From contig JAZNPF010000019.1 of NCBI GenBank assembly GCA_045589495.1, positions 1 through 64,000 of the forward strand: a stretch of DNA of 64,000 nt. The letters are read 5' to 3'. Numbering within the stretch: position 1 is the stretch's first letter; each line of letters starts with the position of its first letter. This document shows positions 55,531-63,383 of the stretch, in pieces. A program made the translations under genes and the position numbers. The notes beneath the pieces were generated by a model that was not told the origin of the DNA, did not search any database, and saw only the letters and a list, made by a program, of their open reading frames with translations. Source of the DNA: SIG455 sp045589495 (GTDB lineage: Bacteria; Bacillota; Clostridia; UMGS1810).

Positions 55531-55816
55531 AATGATAGATTTCCATTAACTGCTCGTCTGTGAGGGAGTCTTTAATTTCTTCGTATTTGGGGGATAGCAA
55601 CGATGCTTCTGCAACGATATGCAGAACCTGACCGATTTCCTTTATGGATGCAGGTTCGCTTTTCGGGGCAAAATCAAAAAGTTTTGTTGCTGCACTCAGC
55701 AGTGGATTTGGAATTTTTCCTGCCATTGCAAGAGATAAAATACTCGGTCTTTTTAATATAACGCTCAAATGCCCTCTTCCGTCAAAAGAGGATATGCTTG
55801 TGCAAAATTCGTTCAT
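55421..55816 (-). CDS. tail assembly chaperone-like protein
   Basis: 131 aa. Helical, with SLTDEQLMEIYHYAKEGADG near the C-terminus, and ends GKGEQSGGEQNA. Place and size fit the gpG-like chaperone that loads the tape measure. AAAGGAG precedes the ATG. Confidence 0.65.
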   Translation of the reverse strand: MNEFCTSISSFDGRGHLSVILKRPSILSLAMAGKIPNPLLSAATKLFDFAPKSEPASIKEIGQVLHIVAEASLLSPKYEEIKDSLTDEQLMEIYHYAKEGADGLEYFRAFRGVHKSSDNGKGEQSGGEQNA

Positions 55817-55874
55817 TTTAATCTCCTTTCGTTTCTAAAAAAGCGGCAGTGGTTGCCACCGCCGCTTTATTGAA

Positions 55875-56435
55875 TCAGTCAAGTTCGGTAAGTGCTTCAA
55901 CAGATACACTGCTTTCGCCTGTTTTGGCTCTGGAGCGCAATGTAAGTTCGGGAACAAAAAACTCGCCGTCTTTTATAGAATATTCAACGGGTTTGCCCTT
56001 GGCGTGTTTAAAGGTGAATTTGATGTATTCAAGTGTTTCACCATCGCAGTCAAGTTCTTCTGTGTAAAGAGTTATTGTAAGGTTTTTACGTTCTGTAACA
56101 GTTCCTACAACAGGTGCGGAATAACTTGCGAAATTGCCGGCATCGTCATATTCAACCGTTCCGCCGTCGATAAGCGCTAACAGTTCGGGGCAGAATGTGT
56201 TGTTTACGAGGTTGATTTCGTAACCCAAAAGGATATCCTCGTAACGCAAAGAAGCAAGGATAGTATTTTTAACACGGTGGATTTTTTCAGTACCCTCGCT
56301 TACGAATGGTTTTATACTTGCCTCTGATGAGGTTGTAAAAACGTATGTAGTTCCGCCTGTTTCCTCTTCTGTAATTTCTGCGCGCACGATGTTTGCCAGA
56401 ACGCGTTCTTCAAGGTTTTTAACAGTCTGTGACAT
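55875..56435 (-). CDS. major tail protein
   Basis: 186 aa. Beta-rich with EEETGGTTYVFTTSSEA, KNTILASLRYEDILLGYEI and a C-terminal beta-sandwich TLRSRAKTGESSVSVEAL; fits the phage major tail (tube) protein family. AGGAGGAAAATAA before the ATG. Confidence 0.8.
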   Translation of the reverse strand: MSQTVKNLEERVLANIVRAEITEEETGGTTYVFTTSSEASIKPFVSEGTEKIHRVKNTILASLRYEDILLGYEINLVNNTFCPELLALIDGGTVEYDDAGNFASYSAPVVGTVTERKNLTITLYTEELDCDGETLEYIKFTFKHAKGKPVEYSIKDGEFFVPELTLRSRAKTGESSVSVEALTELD

Positions 56436-56446
56436 TTATTTTCCTC

Positions 56447-56800
56447 CTATTGTGATATTTTTTTGCATAATGCAGATTTTAATGTTCTGAATGTAAGAGT
56501 CCGTTTGTATCCGTTAAAATCGTCACCGCTTTCGTCATCTTTGCTTTCAAAGAATTTGAAAGGTGTGTTTTTCAATGCACGCCTGATTTTTATACACACA
56601 TCGTCAAGAAGCCCGTAGTTTTCTATAGGGACAATAACAGTTACGGAAAAATAAGTATATACACTTTTTCCTGTAAAATTGATTTCGCTTTTTTCTTCTT
56701 TTACAACTGCATAGGGCGATGTGCATTTTCCGGTTTTTTTCGCCGGAAGATATACGTCTGTGCCTGTTGATTTAATATAAGAGAATAATTTTTTTATCAT
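56447..56800 (-). CDS. probable tail terminator/completion protein
   Basis: 117 aa. Alpha/beta pattern with YAVVKEEKSEINFTGKSVYTY and ENYGLLDDVCIKIRRAL, at the place of a tail terminator just before the major tail gene. No exact family match can be claimed from sequence alone. Confidence 0.6.
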   Translation of the reverse strand: MIKKLFSYIKSTGTDVYLPAKKTGKCTSPYAVVKEEKSEINFTGKSVYTYFSVTVIVPIENYGLLDDVCIKIRRALKNTPFKFFESKDDESGDDFNGYKRTLTFRTLKSALCKKISQ

Positions 56801-56810
56801 ATAAGTCCTC

Positions 56811-57176
56811 CTATTGCTTTGGTGATAGAGATATCAGGTAATAATACCCTTTTATATCTTCAAAAAAGGTTATTGTGTATTCCTTATCTTCCAATACTAT
56901 GATATCTCCTTCTTTGAAATCAGCAGGCTCGTCGTAAGGCAGTATTGCCATTGGAGTGCGTCTGCGGTGAACAGAGTTGTCATCATCAATGCGCATGTCA
57001 ACATAGGGATTGTAGCGGTGCAGTAATTGTGAAAAATATATATCGTGCTCCGCAAATTTCTCCTTTCCGGTAACGTCACCGAATTCATCGTAAGAACATT
57101 TAAAAAATTCTGCAGTTTTTAAAACGCAATGTTTTTCGAGTATGCGCTTTATTCTTGATTTTGTTGCCTGTTTCAT
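56811..57176 (-). CDS. probable head-closure (stopper) protein
   Basis: 121 aa. Beta-barrel-like with ADFKEGDIIVLEDKEYTITFFE, like the SPP1 gp16/HK97 gp7 type. It overlaps the previous gene by 4 bp. Confidence 0.55.
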   Translation of the reverse strand: MKQATKSRIKRILEKHCVLKTAEFFKCSYDEFGDVTGKEKFAEHDIYFSQLLHRYNPYVDMRIDDDNSVHRRRTPMAILPYDEPADFKEGDIIVLEDKEYTITFFEDIKGYYYLISLSPKQ

Positions 57177-57430
57177 ACCGCACCGCCTCTTTTCATAAAG
57201 CCGGTGCGGTTTTTACGGTACATAGCGGCAAGAGACAGCCAGTACGCTCTTGACGATTCCATCGTCATATCAGAAAGTTTCAAACTGTCGCTTTCTGCTT
57301 TTATTATAAGTGCTCTGTAGGTAGCCTCTGTAATATCTCTGCCGCATTCTTCGTAAATTCTTTCCAGTTGCTCATCCGTGAAAAAAGGATACTCGCTTTC
57401 ACGGAGATTTGCCTTTAATAATTTAAGCAA
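57173..57430 (-). CDS. probable head-tail adaptor protein
   Basis: 85 aa. All-helical with FFTDEQLERIYEECGRDI and ATYRALIIKAESDSLKL, like gp6/gp15 adaptors. Starts with TTG at 57430 after GAGGGG. Follows the capsid gene. Confidence 0.6.
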   Translation of the reverse strand: MLKLLKANLRESEYPFFTDEQLERIYEECGRDITEATYRALIIKAESDSLKLSDMTMESSRAYWLSLAAMYRKNRTGFMKRGGAV

Positions 57431-57457
57431 AAAGCATTACCCCTCTCTGTATTATCA

Positions 57458-58498
57458 TCAGCCTCTGCTGATAATACGTGCAATCGGGATTGCTTTGTGG
57501 TCGAGCGCGGCTGTACCATCTGCATTTTTAACAATTTCCCAGTTTTCAGCAGACTCAAGTTCGGCATCTGTGGGAGAAAGAGTAGCCATTGCGGCTTTGG
57601 TGAAGTTGATACCGTAGGGAGCAAAAATCTTTCTCTGTCTTGAGTAAAGAGTGGTTCTGCCACCGTTTTTTGCTTCATCTCTGTCCATAGCATACGGAAC
57701 GGAAGCACCTACGTCTACATAATCAAACGCACCGTCGCCAAGTATGTATGTTGTGTATAAGATTTCGCCGTCATCACCTTCAGTTGCGGGCATGGTGTCG
57801 TCAATAAACACGGTTCTGCCGCACCATGTACCGAGGGTAAGGTCACGCTGAATGCCGTTTTCATCTGTGTACTTGAGTCTGTCAATAAGATTCAGGTTTT
57901 CAAGATTTGTGGCAACTGCTGAGTGCATAAACACGAGCGAAAATTTGTCTTTATTGTCACCGCATGCTTTCTGGATAGCGGTGTTGAGTGTTGTTGCTTC
58001 AACTTTTGCCGCATCACCTGCTTCTGCAGAGATGTCGAGTGTGTGACCGTCAACAAACTTGCCGTTTTCTGAACCGGTCATAGAGAAAATACCTTTTAAG
58101 ATAGAAAGAATTGTTTTCTGGTCAACTTCGTCCCAGTACTCTGCCACCTGAACGGCAACATTGTCCATAAAGTCAGCACCGGCAACATCTGCAGAGAAGT
58201 CATTTTCAACCCATGCTTTTGCACGGCCTACAACGACCATACTCTGTGAAAATGTGTTTGTTTCGTTTGCTGTAATATCGGTTGAACCGTCATAGTTGAG
58301 GGCATCGCCGCCTATAGTTGCAAACATTGGCACTGTGCCGTAGAAACCGCCGCTCTGTTCAGAGAACATATCTTTAAGTTCTGCTCTCGGACGCAGTGCA
58401 CCTGAATGTACGAGTTCGTTTCTTTTAAGATTGGGTATCTGGTTAACGTATTTGCCGAAAACCTCGCCGTTAAATATTTTTGCATTAAAATTAGACAT
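57458..58498 (-). CDS. major capsid protein
   Basis: 346 aa. Phage coat family pattern: SGALRPRAELKDMFSEQSGG, VVVGRAKAWVENDFSADVAGADFMDNVAVQVAEYWD and FSLVFMHSAVATNLENLNLIDRL. No N-terminal delta domain, in line with the separate scaffold gene at 58511. The absence of a protease gene is also in line with a scaffold-type head. Confidence 0.88.
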   Translation of the reverse strand: MSNFNAKIFNGEVFGKYVNQIPNLKRNELVHSGALRPRAELKDMFSEQSGGFYGTVPMFATIGGDALNYDGSTDITANETNTFSQSMVVVGRAKAWVENDFSADVAGADFMDNVAVQVAEYWDEVDQKTILSILKGIFSMTGSENGKFVDGHTLDISAEAGDAAKVEATTLNTAIQKACGDNKDKFSLVFMHSAVATNLENLNLIDRLKYTDENGIQRDLTLGTWCGRTVFIDDTMPATEGDDGEILYTTYILGDGAFDYVDVGASVPYAMDRDEAKNGGRTTLYSRQRKIFAPYGINFTKAAMATLSPTDAELESAENWEIVKNADGTAALDHKAIPIARIISRG

Positions 58499-58510
58499 TT
58501 AAAAATCCTC

Positions 58511-59062
58511 CTAAAAATTGTTTTTGTTTGCCTCCAGTTGCATCATCTGTGAGTAGGTGAGTGTACCCGTATTTACGGATTCGTTCCGGGGGAAATTCCC
58601 CTTTGTTCCGTTGGGAGTTGGGGCATCGAAAAGATACGGATCACTTGATTTGAGCAAATCAAGTTGCTGCGCAGCATTTTCAATTATGTCACCGTCGCCC
58701 AAAGTAAGCAGGGCACGTACGGCTTTTTCATTTTTACCGCCTTTGCTCCTTATAAGTGCACCGATATCGTTTTCCAACTGCATCTTCTCCAGTCTGCCGT
58801 TTAAAACGGATACGTGTTCATCGTATTTGCCTTGAAGGGCAGACAGTTCCTGATTAAGCCTGTCTGCTTCGTCAGCACGTGCCTGAACACTTTCTGCCTG
58901 AATTCTGAATTCATCAAATTCCGTCTGTATTGCTTTAAGCTCATCACGCTTTGTGTTGTAGTCTGCTTTTGCTACGAATTTTTTGCCCAGTTCGGATTTG
59001 AAGTTGGCAATAATCTCGTCTGTTACGGCATCGCCGAAGGTCTGTTTCAAAAATTCAATCAT
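58511..59062 (-). CDS. phage scaffolding protein
   Basis: 183 aa from the ATG at 59062 (GGGAGG 5 nt upstream). Central coiled coil (about 45-110; EFRIQAESVQARADEADRLNQ), and phage GP20-like pattern with NDIGALIRSKGGKNEKAVRAL. It guides procapsid assembly then leaves. Directly before the capsid gene. Confidence 0.85.
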   Translation of the reverse strand: MIEFLKQTFGDAVTDEIIANFKSELGKKFVAKADYNTKRDELKAIQTEFDEFRIQAESVQARADEADRLNQELSALQGKYDEHVSVLNGRLEKMQLENDIGALIRSKGGKNEKAVRALLTLGDGDIIENAAQQLDLLKSSDPYLFDAPTPNGTKGNFPRNESVNTGTLTYSQMMQLEANKNNF

Positions 59063-59153
59063 AATATCCTCCCTTATGCACATATCCTTTTTTGGCAGCA
59101 AGTCCTGCCGTTTGTGCCGTCTATTTGTTATCCGCCGACTCAGGCGGGATTTT

Positions 59154-60524
59154 TTAGTTTATCAGTTCGTTTTCTTTGGCGATTGCTTCAATTTCCGCAT
59201 CGCCGTTTGTGGAAACATTCCATTTTTCAATATAGTTTTTCTTACTGCGAACACCTGATGTTACTTCGCTCAGGTCAAGTTGACGTTCTGCATCTTCATC
59301 CTCCATAATCGGATAAAGATGCTCAATTTTTACAGTGAAATCGGCTTTAGGCAAGTTTTTGTAACCATATACGTCGTTGATTTTAAGTATAGAGGTAACA
59401 AGCCATTTTATAGCACTGTCCCAGGTACGCCAACGTTCCTCGCACTTGCAGATGAGTTCCCAGTAAAGTGCTTTCATGGATTTACCACTCTGGATAACAC
59501 CGCTTAACTGCTCAGTGGTGATGTATGGAACGTCAAGCAGGTCGTACATATCGCTTTTAACACGGTTAATGCTGTTTTCGTATGCTTCGGAGTATGCAAA
59601 TCCGCTTTCAAGTTTTGTAATATCCGCCTCACCGTCGGCAGCCTGGTCGGTTTGTAAATCGATTATTGCGTTCGGTGCAATACGCATATTGTCAAGACAG
59701 TCACCGCTTGCATTTTTTGCAACAGTCACAGGGAACATGTGGAACATAAGCGTGTCGGCATCGTCACTTTTTAAACGGTTGTATCTGTTCTGGTTTGAAA
59801 TAAGTTCCGCAACATCGCTTTCGCCTTTTAAATCTCCCGTAAGGGGATCATTTACTATGATATATGCGGGAATAAAATCAAGTCCCGTGTCGTCAAAATC
59901 GTGAATGGTTTCTTTTACGTTGCCGTTGCCGTCGTAGATTGCCTCTGTTATATAACATTTTCCGCCACAGAGTTCAAATTTCTGTTTCCAGAACCGCTGG
60001 TCTTTTTTGTCTTTTTCGTCATTAAGGCCGTAGAAGAAAACGATTTTCTTCATAGAGTCCGATTCGTCAAATTCGGTGTCGTATATAAATTCAAACGACG
60101 GACGGAACATAATCTCCACTCCGTTTGTTCCACACCATAGTTTAAGAGCCACTCGTCTGCCGATAAAGCAGTCTCTGCCAGCCATGGTTAGTTTTTTCTC
60201 AAACTCATTCTGAGAAAGTACGCCTCTTATGTATTTTTGTATTTCTGCCGCTGCATCAGGTACGTCCGGACTTTCAATACAAATTTCAGGTGTTCTTGAA
60301 AACATGAAACGCGCTTCTTTTTTGATGATTTTTTTAATAAAGTTTGTAACCATACGCGTAGGCGTATAATCTAAATTATCATCTGCCTGCCATAGTTGTC
60401 CTCCTCCGTCATAATACGAATACAAACGGAGAATTTCCGCTAAATCCGACAGCACATTCTGTGCAAATATGCCGTTGATTTCGGACATAACGGTTTTTTG
60501 AAGAGGAAAAGATAAATTGTTCAA
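59154..60524 (-). CDS. phage portal protein (SPP1 gp6-like)
   Basis: 456 aa. Portal pattern: FIKKIIKKEARFMFSRTPEI, YDTEFDESDSMKKIVFFYG, and SGVIQSGKSMKALYWELICKCEERW near the C-terminus. It forms the DNA gate at the capsid vertex. It starts with TTG after AAAGGAG. No minor head (gp7-like) gene follows. Confidence 0.88.
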   Translation of the reverse strand: MNNLSFPLQKTVMSEINGIFAQNVLSDLAEILRLYSYYDGGGQLWQADDNLDYTPTRMVTNFIKKIIKKEARFMFSRTPEICIESPDVPDAAAEIQKYIRGVLSQNEFEKKLTMAGRDCFIGRRVALKLWCGTNGVEIMFRPSFEFIYDTEFDESDSMKKIVFFYGLNDEKDKKDQRFWKQKFELCGGKCYITEAIYDGNGNVKETIHDFDDTGLDFIPAYIIVNDPLTGDLKGESDVAELISNQNRYNRLKSDDADTLMFHMFPVTVAKNASGDCLDNMRIAPNAIIDLQTDQAADGEADITKLESGFAYSEAYENSINRVKSDMYDLLDVPYITTEQLSGVIQSGKSMKALYWELICKCEERWRTWDSAIKWLVTSILKINDVYGYKNLPKADFTVKIEHLYPIMEDEDAERQLDLSEVTSGVRSKKNYIEKWNVSTNGDAEIEAIAKENELIN

Positions 60525-60548
60525 ATTAACACTCCTTTTTATCTGATA

Positions 60549-61793
60549 TTATCTTGATTTGTTCTCCCGCAGAGGTTTTGCGGCAACGGTGGAGCAGAAG
60601 TAACGTACTGCGTCCATTGCATGGTCGTTTTCTTTAAGCGGCTTGTCCTCGCCTCTGTCGATTGCGGAGGAATCCCATACGTACATAGAAAACTCCGCCA
60701 GTGTGTTTGAAAGCGTGTCGGAAAAAAAGATTTCCTTTTTAGACAGCATTGTGCCGACAAGCCTTATTCCGTCTACAACGTCGTTGCGTGCTTTTTTCAC
60801 CCTGAATCCGCGGGACTTTATTTCTGCAATGAACGATGATGCTGACGGGTCCACAATTATTGCAACGGGGTTTATATCCTCTAAAAAATCACAGAGGTCA
60901 TCTGCGTACATTGAATCTGTTTTCTGCACTCTGCTTTCCCTGCCGCAGTAGTAATACTCTTTTGCGGCATACCACTTTCCATGCCGAAGCCCCCAGAGAA
61001 TGTATACGCACGGGTTTTGAGTGCCGTAGTCAACAGATACAAAATACTTTTCGTAAACTGACCCTGACTCCGTATACAGATTGCCGTCACCGAACATATC
61101 GTATATAATCCCGTCTGCAGCAACCCATTGTCCTAAAATAAAGCGGTTGAAAAAAACACCCGAATACATTCGTCTGTATCGGTTTTTAACATCTTCGGAA
61201 AGTGATAGATTATCGTCCATCGTAAAATGAAGATATACAAGATTTTTATCGGCATCTATCCAGTTTTTCTTGAACCAGTGGTTAGGACCTTCAGGGTTGC
61301 AGTTGAACCAGAATTTAGATCCAGTTACAGAACACCTTGCCGCCGCCTGATTAACAAAACTTTCAGCAAGCAGAGCGGCCTCGTCAAAAAGTACACCGCC
61401 AAGCGTTACACCCTGAATTTTTTCGCGGCTTGCCTCGTCACCGCCGCCAAACATATAAAAATTGTTTGTGTGTCCGGCAGACGATATATGCAAAAGTCCT
61501 TCGGTCATTTTTTCTTTTATTATGAATCCTCGGCTTTTCAGAATAGGCAGCAGGGGATATATAACGTTTCTCTTCAATGAGTTGACGGTTTTTCCGCACA
61601 TTGCAAAGTTAGTATTGTTAAATGTATGCATTGCCCACAGCACAAACGAAAGCGACATACATAAAGTTTTACCGCTTCGAACTGCACCGTCGGCTATAAT
61701 GCCGTCTGCATTTTTGCACGGCGAAGAGTCAGCCCACCAACTCAGCACCCTTTCCTGCTTGTTTGAAAACTGTGTAAATTCAATCTGTATCAC
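60549..61793 (-). CDS. terminase large subunit
   Basis: 414 aa if begun at GTG 61793; the start is uncertain as the GTG overlaps the upstream gene and has a close GGAAAGG. ATPase Walker A GAVRSGKT (36-43), Walker B GVLFDEA (133-139) and a nuclease domain with VDYGTQNP (about 248-255) and IIVDPSA. It packages DNA into the procapsid. Confidence 0.9.
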   Translation of the reverse strand: MIQIEFTQFSNKQERVLSWWADSSPCKNADGIIADGAVRSGKTLCMSLSFVLWAMHTFNNTNFAMCGKTVNSLKRNVIYPLLPILKSRGFIIKEKMTEGLLHISSAGHTNNFYMFGGGDEASREKIQGVTLGGVLFDEAALLAESFVNQAAARCSVTGSKFWFNCNPEGPNHWFKKNWIDADKNLVYLHFTMDDNLSLSEDVKNRYRRMYSGVFFNRFILGQWVAADGIIYDMFGDGNLYTESGSVYEKYFVSVDYGTQNPCVYILWGLRHGKWYAAKEYYYCGRESRVQKTDSMYADDLCDFLEDINPVAIIVDPSASSFIAEIKSRGFRVKKARNDVVDGIRLVGTMLSKKEIFFSDTLSNTLAEFSMYVWDSSAIDRGEDKPLKENDHAMDAVRYFCSTVAAKPLRENKSR

Positions 61794-62118
61794 CGCCTTT
61801 CCATATAGCAGAAGCTTTATTCTGGAGGATAGAGATAAGGTTGTCAAAATCGCCCTCGGCGTCCTCGCTACTTTGCTGCTTAACATATTTGCCCAGCAGT
61901 TCGAGAGCCTTGAGTTTATCGTAAAACTTTATCTCTATGCCGTCTTTGACCGCTTTGATTTGGGATATTGCGGGGAAATATCTTTCAAACTTTGCCAGTT
62001 TGAGTATGAAGTCTGCGTTTTCTTCTGTATCCAGAATTTTAGCAGTTTCACTGAAATCGGTAAAAGCAATCTTTTTAAGTTCGTCAATAATCTTTTCAAC
62101 AACTTCATCATTGCTCAT
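61780..62118 (-). CDS. terminase small subunit-like, lacking the N-terminal HTH
   Basis: 112 aa. It matches the C-terminal half of the XtmA-like small terminase (IIDELKKIAFTDFSE, ISQIKAVKDGIEIKFYDKLKALELLGK), but the expected HTH half is missing. ATG at 62118 with GGAG. The separate HTH ORF at 62108 precedes it. Confidence 0.7.
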   Translation of the reverse strand: MSNDEVVEKIIDELKKIAFTDFSETAKILDTEENADFILKLAKFERYFPAISQIKAVKDGIEIKFYDKLKALELLGKYVKQQSSEDAEGDFDNLISILQNKASAIWKGGDTD

Positions 62119-62374
62119 ATTCAATCACTCCCTGCTGCCCTTTTAACAATGACGCAAAATTTTCAATGGCATAACGGGCATTGACGATTTCAAATTCTTC
62201 AATATGGCGACGCACGGAATTGTAATATCCGTTTGCCTTACATTCTTCAATAATACCTATCACCTGAGCAAGAGAGCGTTTTAAGATTTTTGCGGTTTCC
62301 TGCGGTGCATCTCCCTTGATATCCCACATACAGATAATCCATTTTGTGTCGGGTGTTAATTCTCTGTCTTTCAT
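62108..62374 (-). CDS. HTH protein opening the prophage late unit
   Basis: 88 aa. Helical, with APQETAKILKRSLAQVIGIIE as a likely helix-turn-helix, and ends QGVIEYEQ. GGAGG upstream. It overlaps the TerS-like gene, so it may provide the missing DNA-recognition part; alternatively it could be a regulator. Confidence 0.65.
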   Translation of the reverse strand: MKDRELTPDTKWIICMWDIKGDAPQETAKILKRSLAQVIGIIEECKANGYYNSVRRHIEEFEIVNARYAIENFASLLKGQQGVIEYEQ

Positions 62375-62469
62375 CGGCTGTCCTCCGTTTTGAACATTTA
62401 TAGCTATAAATATGTCGACTCACAATTTGCTGTTTTTCAAAGTAAAAAAGAAATCGGATAAAGAAAAAC

Positions 62470-62563
62470 TTACGTAAAACGAAAAACCAAAAATTAAATA
62501 TTACGTTTTACGTAAGCGTATATTAGCATATTTAAAACGTAAAAGTCAATACTTTTTACGTAA
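62470..62563. promoter_or_regulatory. four-operator array with divergent promoter
   Basis: Consensus TTACGTTTTACGTAA: exact at 62501-62515, and 12-13/15 matches at 62470-62484 (inverted), 62528-62542 (inverted) and 62549-62563. A minus-strand promoter TTGACT (62549-62544), 18 bp, TAATAT (62525-62520) sits among them, directed at the virion genes. Confidence 0.8.
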
Positions 62564-62589
62564 TTTTTCAAATTTTTTGAAAATTTTTC

Positions 62590-62618
62590 TTGCATTTGGC
62601 GTAATTGTGTGTTAGAGT
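62590..62618 (+). promoter_or_regulatory. promoter of the repressor gene
   Basis: TTGCAT (62590-62595), 17 bp, TAGAGT (62613-62618). Confidence 0.65.
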
Positions 62619-62654
62619 ATAGTTGATAAAGTGCAAATTTTAAGAGGTGATGGT

Positions 62655-63278
62655 GTGTCTCCCATAAAGAAAAGAAGAAAAGAATTAGGCTACACTCTGG
62701 CAGAACTTGCTGCTATGGTGGGGCTTCGTGACGCCACAATTCAGCGTTATGAAAGCGGTGAAATACAAAATATAAAAAAAGATACTATTTTAAAATTGGC
62801 AAAAGTTTTAAAATGTTCTCCCGGATACCTTATGGGGTGGACAGAACTTGAAACAATGTCATCTGCGGCTGAAGCGTTTATGAAAATTCCCGTACTTGGT
62901 CTTATTCCTGCCGGTGTACCTATAGAGGCGGTTGAAGATGTAATTGATTATGAAGAAATTCCGTCTTCTTATTGTGCCGGCGGCGAAAAGTATTTTGCTC
63001 TTAAACTTAAAGGTAACAGTATGTATCCGGAATATCACAGCGGCGATGTTGTTATATTAAAACAGCAGGAAACCTGCAACACAAATGATGATTGCGCTGT
63101 TATGATTAACGGTTCGGATGCCACTTTTAAAAGAGTTGTGCGTCAGAAAAACGGTATAATGTTAAAGCCGCTCAATCCAAATTATGATACGCTTTTTTAT
63201 ACAAATGAAGAGATAGAGCAACTTCCTGTGCGTATTATAGGTGTTTTTAAGGAATTGAGAAGAAGAAACGAAAAATAA
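62655..63278 (+). CDS. LexA/CI-like prophage repressor (Xre HTH + S24 peptidase)
   Basis: 207 aa from the GTG at 62655 after AAGAGGTG. HTH residues about 5-60 (TLAELAAMVGLRDATIQRYES). S24 domain with cleavage site A86-G87 (IPAGVP), S122 (GNSMYP) and K159. DNA-damage-activated RecA would trigger self-cleavage. It faces the minus-strand virion genes across the operator array. Confidence 0.9.
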   Translation: MSPIKKRRKELGYTLAELAAMVGLRDATIQRYESGEIQNIKKDTILKLAKVLKCSPGYLMGWTELETMSSAAEAFMKIPVLGLIPAGVPIEAVEDVIDYEEIPSSYCAGGEKYFALKLKGNSMYPEYHSGDVVILKQQETCNTNDDCAVMINGSDATFKRVVRQKNGIMLKPLNPNYDTLFYTNEEIEQLPVRIIGVFKELRRRNEK

Positions 63279-63383
63279 ATACAAAATTTTCCAATACTAA
63301 ACAGCATAAAATTACCTCCACGGTGGAATAATGGAATTGTAATATTTACAAAATCCTTTATTCGCGGGAGGTTTTTTATTTTT

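Noticed and set aside
61462..62184. 240-codon plus-strand ORF across TerL/TerS
   Set aside because: Opposite strand of the conserved terminase genes and spanning two of them; a mirror frame.
62414..62419. GTCGAC near the prophage operator as part of the repeat family
   Set aside because: The flanks do not resemble the 194-bp unit; a single 6-mer match is expected by chance.
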